Assembly (NCBI GenBank): GCA_025201705.1
Contig: MU617240.1
Location: 1 to 18,111, forward strand
Source of the DNA: Dissophora ornata
Taxonomy: Eukaryota > Mortierellomycota > Mortierellomycetes > Mortierellales > Mortierellaceae
Length of the DNA: 18,111 bases
Direction: 5' to 3'
Shown: one piece after another, positions 10,251 to 18,111 of the stretch
Layout: each line of letters starts with the position of its first letter
How positions within the stretch are numbered: the first letter of the stretch is position 1
Notes under the pieces: generated by a model
Seen by the model: the letters and a program-made list of their open reading frames with translations, nothing else
Told to the model about the DNA's origin: nothing
Databases searched by the model: none
Program-made: the position numbers and the translations under genes

Positions 10251-11571
10251 TCCTTTGACTGCTTCGATAGGGTTCATTGTACAAATCTCACATTTGTCCT
10301 TGCAGGAAACAAGTGTTGCACAGGTTTATGTCAGCACTAGCCTCCTGGAGATTAAAACGACTTGGAAAGTGGATAGCAGGACAAAAAGATGGAGTTCCTC
10401 TATTGCACACCTGTTAATTTATATGCGACAGGTATGCCTTGCGCCACCAATATAGCGCACTCCTCATGTGTCGATTGTTGAAGTGATATCGAAGGGTACT
10501 GATTACAAAGGAATTAAATGAAAAAATGGCGACATCAAAGACACATGACATCGATCACTATCTGTTCCCGCAGCGGACTTCCTCCGTCTCAGTCCGTCAT
10601 TCTCCAAAGATGGAATTGCTTGCCCAGAAAGGCAATTTCGTCGTTCGACATGTCTTTTCAATTGCACACTTTTGTTGTCAGTGCTCACGCACGTCATCTA
10701 TCAGTCTCTTGATAAGCAACACAAATAAACAACAACAACAAAAGACTCAAGGTCATACGTTTTCTGGTCCAATTGCCATCTGCTCATCTCTGCATACCCT
10801 GGAAATAGCCGCTTTGCCTGCATTCCTGGATCAGCGATATTAACGAGAATTAAACATTTAAAGTTTTAAACAACCATGTGTATGTCACGATGTTGGTTCG
10901 CTTCGAATGTGCGGTAGCAACAACAGCAGAAGAAAAAGGATGGGAAATACGGCTACTGCAAGACCGACAAAGTAGCCGTGCCAACATGTTCAGACTACCA
11001 AGCACATGAAGACGCTAGGCTCGCGGCATTAATCTTTATCGGACAGCATCAGTTGAATTCAGTCATATCAACCACACTCTGAATAGGTGTAAGAACAGTG
11101 ACCGCACGGAGGCAAAGGTGCCGAGATATGTATATCCAGCAATCAGCCAGACCAATTTCTCTTTCAGCTAAAACTGGAAAATGAAGGACGTTGATGGTCA
11201 AGTTGCAAGTAGCAACAGGCAGCGGCTCATGCAGTCTACGGGAGAATTACCGCGCTAAGCCAAATGAGGGTCTTGCGTATTTCGCCCACCCTATTGCGCA
11301 GCTTGTCCTACGTAGCGCTCGGTAAAAGATTCGACACGCCTGCAGGACAGATTTGGAATTAAGATATGATCATCTAGACACTTGTGTTGTTTATTTATAA
11401 AGTCTGCTTTCGCCACCAGAGCCGCTTCACTGTGGCCTCCCATTGTAGACCTCAGGCGCCAGCTCTTGCGATTCCGTCTGCTTTACTAGCGTCGGTCGGC
11501 GTATATGCTTTTGTGTGTGTATGATGAGGAGCATTGATTTATAAACATATGTGATTTAAAATGCATGCGCT

Positions 11572-12762
11572 TTAGGCTCCGATCTTCTCCTTGACAAGAT
11601 CCTCGGTGAAGGTCCACATCTTCTCTTGGAGTTCTTGGTCGTAGGAGTAAGCACCTATCAAGCGTCCTGCAAAGATGAAGCAGTGGTCGGTTAACAAGAC
11701 GTCCGAAATAAACCAACTTATTTTTCGCTAACAGAAACGAAACATCGAAACAAGGAGGAGAAAAAAAGACCTTACTTGGGCGGATCTCGTTTGCAATAGG
11801 GATAAAGTATCGTCCTCTGATATCCAAGTTTTCAATTTCGGGGCTTGTCGCTAGATATAGTTGTGTCAATGCACCAACCTCTGGTCTCATGGCTACCATG
11901 TTCGTCATCACTTGAAACCCCCTATCGACTATTGCTCCGAATGTGGCTTCGGTGTGACGGGCTAGCTCGGTAGCGACAAATCCTGGGTGAGCAACATTCA
12001 CGTAGACCTTCTCATTTTCCAGACGGCGGGCCAGTGCCTTGGTAAAGAGGATATTGGAGAGCTTGGAGCGACCGTACCGACTGAATGCCGTGGTCTTGGT
12101 TTCATCGTTGAGCGTGTCGAAATCGATTCCTCCGGTGGGGGCAGCCTCGTGGCCATTGGAGGTAAGAACAACGAGTCTTGAAGGTTGAGATTCTTTGAGT
12201 TTGTCAACAAGAGCTGTTGCAAAGATAAAATGTCTAATTAAAAGCAGAAGAGGAGATTAGAATGGAAATTATACATAACAGAGCGGTGATGATCGCCATC
12301 TACATCCTATTCATACCCTATGTGGTTGACAGAAAACTGTTGCTCGACTCTATCGGCGCTCAGTTTAAAGGGAGTCATCATGATTCCGGAGTTGCACACC
12401 AAGATATGGAGGGGGAGGTTATTTCTCAAGAATTTCCTGGCTGACTCTCGGGAGTTTCTCATGTCGTTGAGGTCTAGCTCTAAGAATTCGAGTTTGGGTT
12501 CTGGCGCATTTGGGTGCTTTTCTTTGATCTCATTCTTGGCTTTTTCAATGGCGTCCATGGCTCGTTCTTGACTGCGACAAGCCAAGAAGACGTGGGCTCC
12601 ATGGGCAGCGAGGGCGACGGTCGTAGCATAGCCAAGACCGGTGTTGGCGCCTGTGACGATAGCGACCTTTCCTGTGAGGTCAGGGATCTGCTTGTGGGAG
12701 TAGCGGTTTGGGGTAAAGAAGGTCTTCCAAAACTGAAACTGGGAGAACCCTGGGGTAAACAT
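11572..12762 (-). CDS. Short-chain dehydrogenase/reductase, copy 3, 328 aa, three exons
   Basis: Exons on the minus strand: 12762-12317, 12233-11776 and 11654-11572. Introns: 12316-12234 (83 nt) and 11775-11655 (121 nt), GT-AG. The spliced frame is open to a TAA. The cofactor motif TGANTGLG, the CNSG motif, Tyr/Lys of YGRSK and the C-terminal tail are intact. Copy 3 reads VVLTSNGHE where copies 1 and 2 read VVLSSMGHE; the second residue, the likely catalytic Ser, is kept. Other differences are FGFQ-type sequence (GFQVMTNM) where the others read ITQVMTNM, and LENEKVY in place of LEKEKVY, a variant shared with copy 4. The N-terminus (MFTPGFSQFQFWKT) is the most divergent of the four. Translation from the GTG at 12001 is an artefact of exon 2 lacking a Met. 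Confidence 0.88.
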
Positions 12763-12815
12763 GGTGAACGAGAGAATGTTGTGCAAATGATGGGCTGCAA
12801 GATGTATCTGAGAGC

Positions 12816-12875
12816 GTTTATGTAATGTTGGCATTTGTTGACATTCTCGAGCATTGCGTGGTCCCTTGCGTGTCC
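12816..12875 (-). promoter_or_regulatory. Promoter region of SDR copy 3
   Basis: The TATA-equivalent site reads CATAAAC on the minus strand (12822-12816) and is weaker than in copies 1, 2 and 4. Two copies of the array motif remain: TTGCGTGGTCC (12854) and TTGCGTGTCC (12866), 12 bp apart. This region sits directly downstream of the captured 3' UTR fragment. Confidence 0.4.
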
Positions 12876-12943
12876 CTTTTTTGAGATAGGGTTCATTGCG
12901 CACAGGTTTGTGCGAGCACTAGCGTCCCGGAGATATGTTTATT

Positions 12944-13152
12944 CAGGGTATTAGGACGGCCACTCATGACGCTTGTACATATTCCGCTTCGACGCCGCCA
13001 ATAGGTGCAAACAACCAATTGCGCGAAGCTTCGCTGCGTCTCTAAGGTGCTGCTACTTGTCTACTTGCCAACTCTTTATTGTTTCGACTATACTAAGACA
13101 CTGTGGATTTCAAGTTCGATTTACAATGACCACCGATCTCTATGTGCTATCA
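12944..13152 (-). pseudogene. Duplicated 3' end of the TMEM135-like gene
   Basis: Matches 15001-15200: CAGGGTATTAGGAC, a shared CAACCAATTGCGCGAA stretch, GGTGCTGCTACTTGTCTACTTG, the AATAAA signal (minus strand, 13080-13075) and CCGATCTCTATGTGCTATCA. The last of these covers the stop and final codons of the membrane-protein gene at 15188-15200. Only about 13 nt of coding sequence are included, so it encodes nothing, but it could still act as a transcription end site between units 4 and 3. Confidence 0.85.
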
Positions 13153-13623
13153 GCATCGGAGTGTGGTTGATACGGCTGAATTCAACTGAATAAGTGTAAG
13201 AACAGTGACCGCACGGAGGCGCCAAGATGTGATATCCAGCAATCAACCGCACCCATTTCTCTTTTAGCTATAACTGGAAAATGAAAGGCGTTGATGGTCA
13301 AGTTGCAAGCAGCAATAGGAAACGGCTCATTCAGTCTACGGGAGAATTACCGCGCTAAGCCAAATGAAGGTCTTGCGTATTTCGCCCACCCTATTGCGCA
13401 GCTCGTCCTATTTGTAGGCAGGACGGATTTGGAATTAAGATAGTATTATTCATGAAGTTTGCTTTCGCCGCCAGAGCCGCGTCACTGTGACCTCCCATTG
13501 TAGACCTCAGGCGCCAGCTCTTGCGATTCCATCTGTTTTAACAGCGTCAATCGGGGTATATGCTTGTGTATGTGTATGATGAGTATTGATCTATAGACAT
13601 ATCTGATTTGAAATGCATGCGCT

Positions 13624-14823
13624 TTAGGCTCCGATCTTCTCCTTGACAAGATTCTCGGTGAAGGTCCACAGCTTCTCCTGGAGTTCTTCATCGTAGGAGT
13701 AAGCAGCTATTAAGTATCCCGCAAGGATGAAGTAGCAGTCGGTTAACAAGACGTCTAAAATCTACCAACTTATATTTCGCTGATAGAAACGAAACATTGA
13801 GCAGGGAGGAGAAAAAAAATCAGAAAGGAGCCTCACTTGGACGGATTTCGTTTGCAATAGGGATGAAGTATCGTCCTCGGATATCCAAGTTTTCAATTTC
13901 GGGGCTTGTCGCCAGATAGAGCTGTGTCAATGCACCAACCTCTGGCTTCATGGCTACCATATTCGTCACCACTTGAGTAATCCTATCGACTGTTGCTCCG
14001 AATGTGGCTTCGGTGTGGCGGGCTAGCTCGGTAGCGACATATCCTGGGTGAGCAACATTCACTTAGACCTTCTCATTTTCCAGACGGCGGGCCAGTGCCT
14101 TGGTAAAGAGGATATTGGCGAACTTGGAGCGACCGTACCGACTCATTGCCGAGCTCTTGGTTTCATCGTTGAGTGTGTCGAAATCGATTCCTTCGGCGAC
14201 GGTAGACTCGTGGCCCATTGAGGAAAGAACAACGACTCTTGAAGGCCGAGATTCTTTGAGTTTGTCAACAAGAGCTGTTGCAAAGATAAAATGTCTAATT
14301 AAAAGCAGAAGAGGAGATTAGAACGGAAATTATACATAACGGAGCGGCGATGATCGCCATCTACATCCTATTCATACCCTATGTGGTTGACAGCAAACTG
14401 TTGCTCGACTCCATCGGCGCTCAGTTTAAAGGGAGTCATCATGATTCCCGAATTGCACACCAAGATATGGAGGGGGAGGTTCTTGCTCAAGAAATTCCTG
14501 GCCGACTCTCGGGACTTTCTCATATCGTTGAGGTCTAGCTCTAAGAACTCGAGTTTGGGTTCCGGCGCATTTGGGTGCTTTTCTTTGATCTCACTCTTGG
14601 CTTTTTCAATGGCATCCATGGCTCGTTCTTGACTGCGATAAGCCAAGAAGACGTGGGCTCCATGGGCAGCGAGGGAGGCGGTCGTAGCATAGCCAAGACC
14701 GCAGTTGGCGCCTGTGACGATGGCGACCTTTCCGGTGAGGTCGGGGATCTGCTTGTGCGAGTAGCGGTTTGGGGTGAAGAAGGTCTTCCACCACTGAGGC
14801 TGGGAATACATTGTGGTGAACAT
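13624..14823 (-). pseudogene. Short-chain dehydrogenase/reductase, copy 4, premature stop (probable pseudogene)
   Basis: Exons by alignment with its paralogues: 14823-14378, 14294-13837 and 13706-13624; introns 14377-14295 (83 nt) and 13836-13707 (130 nt, donor GTGAGG in place of GTAAGG). The frame is intact except for TAA at 14065-14063, codon 226, where the other copies have TAC (KVYVNV). About 103 residues are lost, including the conserved HPG segment and C-terminal tail. The Rossmann core, Ser and YGRSK lie before the stop. Further changes seen only here are TGANCGLG for TGANTGLG and LAYRS for LACRS. The rest of the frame stays open after the stop, so the damage is recent, or the base could be a sequencing error. 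A 225-aa product is possible but would probably not fold as an active SDR. Confidence 0.85.
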
Positions 14824-14894
14824 TGTTGGGCTGGAGTTGCGGGTGAGCGAGAGAATATTGAACAAATGGTGGGCTGGAAGATGACTATGAAAGC

Positions 14895-14901
14895 TTTTAT
14901 A
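14895..14901 (-). promoter_or_regulatory. TATA box of SDR copy 4
   Basis: TATAAAA on the minus strand, 72 nt before the ATG, in the same place as in copy 1. The upstream region (to about 14980) has no TTGCGTGTCC repeat, unlike copies 1-3. Confidence 0.45.
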
Positions 14902-15122
14902 TTATGTTAAAAAAAGATTGCCTGATTATAATGCAACAGGAGCTGGAATTTGCCCCTTCTTTGATATTTCGGGAGTTGTACAGGTTTATATAAGTTTATG
15001 CAGGGTATTAGGACAGGCCATTCATGATGCTTTTACATAATCCTCTGCGGTGCTGCCAACAACCAATTGCGCGAACCTTTGCTGTGTCTCCGAGGTGCTG
15101 CTACTTGTCTACTTGCCAACTC

Positions 15123-15128
15123 TTTATT
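15123..15128 (-). terminator. Poly(A) signal of the TMEM135-like gene
   Basis: AATAAA on the minus strand about 60 nt beyond the stop codon at 15188, a typical distance. The same hexamer is kept in the duplicated fragment at 13075-13080. Confidence 0.6.
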
Positions 15129-15187
15129 GTTTCAGCTCCACAAAGACACTGTGGATTTCTAGTTCAATTTGTCATGGCCGCCGATCT

Positions 15188-17398
15188 CTATGTGCTATCA
15201 CTTCTCGCTCTCTCAACCGCAGCCAACGCATCCTTGTCTTCAACCACAGCCGCAACCGATCCTTCCACAGCGTTTGCCTTTCCCTTTCCCTTTCCATGGT
15301 GATGGTGGTTTCCGTGACTCTTCGCCCGTGGGATCTCGAGCATCCAGCCCAGCAGACCCTGCATGCTGGGTCTCACCATATCCCGCTTCCACACCATCCC
15401 TGTCAGCAGCACAGACATCGAGATCGCGTACATCAGCGCCTCACCCGTCACCTCCACCTTACGACTCAGTCTTCCGGACATCACGCGGCTCCACATCGAA
15501 TACATGGCTCTCGGTAGGACATAGAGCGCCATTTCAGCGCGTCGATGGGGTTTCTCAATCAAGACTGAGAATCCGCATAGGAAAGAGCCCAGTAACGGTC
15601 CCCAGGTCCGATCGACCACGTTACTGGTGTATTGCCGACCTGTCAGCTTCATGAACAGCGGCATGACTCTGGATCGCCAGAAGCAGATTCCATACCAGGT
15701 CATCGAGATATACGTTGCGAGGAATGCGCTAGACCGAGCTGTGGCCAAGAGAGTCGAGGCAGCTGTCGAGACAGGGTTCGCTTCTAGCTTCTTGAAGAAT
15801 GCCTTTGGACTCAGCAAAACGGGCAGCAGATGAACTGGCAAGTAAATCTATGATTGCAATGTCGCGGGTGCAACGGTTAGTATCCATTACTCGGTCTTGA
15901 GTGTCAGCTATTGATTACGCACGATACTTACGCCAGCAGAAACCAGGAAACCCTGGATCCAACGGTATCCAGTGTGGGCCTAAAACATGCGGACAGAAGG
16001 AATGCTTAGTCATCGATCCAAGCCCATTTTTTTCAGTGGCGCAAGAAGTAGCTCATAATATACCTCGCAAGAACTGGCAATGCCCTGGTGCACGACATCG
16101 CAAGAAAGTCGTTGGTTCAGCTCAAAGTCACCTGAGAAAGTTCATGTCCAAGGCAGTAAAGAGATAGTTGCTACATGTCAGTCCAAACGATACATGATTT
16201 TGGGTTCTGCAAAGACGCGTCCCATGGCCACAGCATACCCAGTCTGGGATCCAACCCGAAATCCTCGCACAGCCCAATGAGCAGGTTGCTGATTTCAGGT
16301 GGATTTGATTGACCGAACATGATCGTGCCAGTCCTCACGCCGCGTAGAGTCTCCAGCAGCCGCTTGTCCATACGCGCCATTCTCGTGATCCAAAACGCAT
16401 ATGGCCTAACGAAAATGTCGATCAAGAAACAAAGTGCCTTTTGGGTCAGAGTAAAATTCACGATGTAACCTGAACCCTTTCAAGAAATGGCTGCTCCCAC
16501 CTGTCAACAACTTGAACGATAAAAAAAAAAGGGCATGGTGTTTTTCTTACCCTGGCAAACGCTCTGGCTCAAACATCCATGAAAACATGATTTCCGTGCA
16601 TGCCAGGACAAAGACTGCAACGGCGCCATACGGACCCACCCAGCTGGGTCCCCATCGATTTTTGACCGCCACATGCGCAAACACATCCAGCGCGCGGACG
16701 ACAGCAAAGAGAGAATAATCAATGGTGGCGTGGTGTGGTCTATGGCGATGCATAAACACGATGGCTGCAGCCGAGGACAGGAATGAGGCCATCATGGTGA
16801 TGCGCTGTTTCAGGTCCGCAGGCAATTCAATCCTGTCCGCGTCGTTCCTGGTCCATTTCGCATTTTGGTCGCTATCTGCAGAGGACGATGGATGGCTGTG
16901 TTGATTTTGTTGTTTCTGATGTTGCTGTTCCTGCAAGCGTTGCGCGAGGATCGCCTTCTTCATTCCTCGGTTTAAAAACAACTCCAGCAACTTGTATCCG
17001 CCCAAGGAGATCATGAGCAGCATGCTCATCCCGTCCCTCTTCGAACTGGTTCCATCTTTGAGAGCGGCAAAGATGGTTCTCAAGAAGGCTGCGACAGGGC
17101 TCTGCCCCTTCGGAGTGACTTTGCGAGGGTTCAGGAGAAAGGCCAGCACGGTCTTGATGAGTTTAGGTGCGGTGGCGAAGACATATCCGACACCATAGGA
17201 GCGGATGCACACTCGAACGGCAGACACGAGCTCTGGCGAGATCAGGCCCTTGACTTTGAGCTGCGGTCGCGTATGTTTGCTGTGCGAGTTTAGGGCGTGC
17301 TTGTCAGCCAAGTGCTCCTTGACTGGCTCTGGAGATGCGGCGGTTGTTGGAGCGGGCGCAGCATCTCTCTCATGCTCCTGACCGGTGGCGTCAATCAT
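15188..17398 (-). CDS. TMEM135-like multi-pass membrane protein, 596 aa, five exons
   Basis: Exons on the minus strand: 17398-16551, 16405-16239, 16131-16064, 15979-15932 and 15847-15188. Introns of 145, 107, 84 and 84 nt are all GT-AG; the last has a TACTAAC branch site. Joining them gives PERLPGPYAFW, GLDPRLGDFEL, SSCEAHTGY and SAGIYLPVHLLP with no stop, which supports the model. The C349/C360 segment (LSCDVVHQG..SCEAH) followed by YLPVHLLP resembles the cysteine-rich region of TMEM135 proteins. These are membrane proteins linked in animals to peroxisomes, mitochondria and lipid handling. Several hydrophobic stretches occur in exons 1 and 5. Residues 1-50 are polar and Pro/Ala-rich, a Gln/His/Ser-rich linker lies at about 165-190, and the tail has HHHHGKGKGK. 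An in-frame TAA 9 nt before the ATG fixes the start. It lies head-to-tail with SDR copy 4, 364 bp apart. Confidence 0.85.
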
Positions 17399-18016
17399 GT
17401 TTTCTTAGGTGAATCGGTCGATGGGGGCTCTCCAATGCGGGTGATTGTGGGCGTGTGTTGCGGTTAGGATCAGGATGGAAGCAAGGAGGAACTGGTGCGG
17501 CAGTCTGATGTGTGGGGTAAGCGGGACTGACAGAGCGATGGGAAAGGGGATGAGTCTGCAGTAGGCGAGCGGATAAAAGAGCAACCACAACCGGCGCTTT
17601 GCAATCATCTCGCGGAGAATCCCGATCAGGCGGGACACCAATGGCCGAGCGAGAGCCAACGTCTGTCGTTGCAGTATAGCTCTTTGCCGTCGACACGGGC
17701 TACACAGGAAGCATCGATTGCCCTGAAAGAGATGGAGCTGCCAGTGATTGGATGGCTGGCCGAGTATCAGTGGCCTGATTTGGCAGGGGTTTGCATGTGA
17801 AGAAAGCACAAGGCATCAAAGGAGTGCTGTCTAGACTCCATCTCACACCTCCACGCCACCCAGGAATTCAGCTAATACAGGCTGGCATTTTTATTTTCTA
17901 CGGATGTTCCGTCATTGACGCCATAGCCAGCTTCTATCCATAACCGGGCTGTTTGCTGTACGAGGACACGGATGAGCCAGCACCCAGTCCTCGCGAAAGT
18001 GTGAAAGAATAATAAC
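17399..18016. other. Upstream region of the TMEM135-like gene
   Basis: About 620 bp with no supported gene; the open frames on the minus strand here are short and resemble no family. It must contain the promoter and 5' UTR of the membrane-protein gene. A CCAAT sequence on the minus strand lies at 17750-17746, about 350 nt before the ATG. No clear TATA box is seen. Confidence 0.5.
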
Positions 18017-18041
18017 AAAAAAAAAAAAAAAAAAAAAAAAA

Positions 18042-18111
<70 letters not shown>
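18017..18111. repeat. Long poly(A) tract at the window end
   Basis: Runs of 25 A (18017-18041) and 69 A (18043-18111), broken by one C and continuing to the last base. The window also begins with 13 A. This probably marks a contig end at an unresolved homopolymer rather than a transcript tail. Confidence 0.85.

Larger units (their letters stand above)
8150..10340 (-). repeat. Tandem duplication unit 2 (contains SDR copy 2)
   Basis: The 3' spacer (8150-8859) matches that of unit 1 but jumps, near 8460-8466, from the equivalent of about 4484 to that of about 5055, so roughly 570 bp present in units 1 and 3 are missing here. The right side runs through the promoter and ends near GCACTAGCCTCC (10333-10344). 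The DNA from there to about 10456 has no clear counterpart elsewhere in the array. Confidence 0.8.
10457..13152 (-). repeat. Tandem duplication unit 3 (contains SDR copy 3 and a captured TMEM135-like 3' end)
   Basis: The 3' spacer (10457-11571) matches unit 1; the part 10930-11250 is almost identical to about 4830-5165. On the right the unit continues through the promoter of copy 3 into 12944-13152, which matches the 3' UTR and last codons of the membrane-protein gene (15001-15200). No other gene is seen in the spacer. Confidence 0.85.
13165..15200 (-). repeat. Tandem duplication unit 4 (contains SDR copy 4)
   Basis: The left spacer starts near 13165, where GAATTCAACTGAATAAGTGTAAGAACAG aligns with 4953-4997 and 11061-11101. 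It is the shortest unit. Its spacer lacks the block with the TTTATTTATAAAG sequence found in the other three. The right side runs from the copy 4 promoter into the genuine 3' end of the membrane-protein gene, so this is probably the position of the original SDR gene. Confidence 0.75.

Noticed and set aside
11486..12001. Separate 171-codon gene starting at GTG 12001
   Set aside because: It is exon 2 of SDR copy 3 read through intron 2; the true frame continues upstream without a stop to the exon 1 junction.
16171..16461. Separate 96-codon gene beginning before exon 2 of the membrane-protein gene
   Set aside because: Its first part is intron. From GTTAG/G at 16405 the frame joins exon 1 exactly, giving PERLPGPYAFW, and its last part runs into intron 2.
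1..18111. CRISPR arrays, rRNA and tRNA genes, retroelement polymerases
   Set aside because: No regularly spaced direct repeats, rRNA-like blocks, convincing tRNA folds or reverse-transcriptase/transposase motifs were seen by eye on either strand.

Overview
The window looks like nuclear DNA from a fungus, probably an early-diverging one of the Mortierella type. This is inferred from short GT-AG introns (83-145 nt) with CTAAC/CTAAT-like branch points, AT-rich spacers full of homopolymers and microsatellites, and the gene families present. No database search was possible, so the taxon is a suggestion only. All recognisable genes lie on the minus strand.

Layout. Positions 1 to about 4035 hold no gene I can support, only simple-sequence tracts. 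From about 4036 to 15200 there is a tandem array of four paralogous short-chain dehydrogenase/reductase (SDR) genes of the retinol-dehydrogenase/WWOX-like type. Each has three exons (about 443-446, 458 and 83 nt) with introns at identical positions. I number them 1 (5474-6670), 2 (8860-10051), 3 (11572-12762) and 4 (13624-14823). Copies 1-3 are open after splicing (327, 328 and 328 aa). Copy 4 has an in-frame TAA at codon 226 and is probably a pseudogene. Each gene carries its own duplicated flanks, so the repeat unit is gene plus promoter plus 3' spacer. Between copies 1 and 2 is a large imperfect palindrome (6870-8143, arms of about 540 bp, spacer of 195 bp).

At the right, 15188-17398 is a five-exon gene for a 596-aa multi-pass membrane protein resembling the TMEM135 family. 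Its last codons and 3' UTR, including an AATAAA signal, were duplicated with the SDR unit and reappear at 12944-13152. This shows that the array grew next to this gene. The window ends in about 90 A residues and begins with 13 A, as expected of a contig broken at homopolymers.

Function. The SDRs are predicted NADP(H)-dependent oxidoreductases acting on an unknown, probably lipid-like alcohol or carbonyl. TMEM135 proteins act in lipid and peroxisome/mitochondrion biology, but here adjacency alone is no evidence of a shared pathway. The most notable points are the palindrome, the mosaic (gene-conversion-like) relations among copies, and coordinated decay of copy 4 (stop codon, lost promoter repeats, lost poly(A)-signal block). 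I found no convincing new defence or mobile system.
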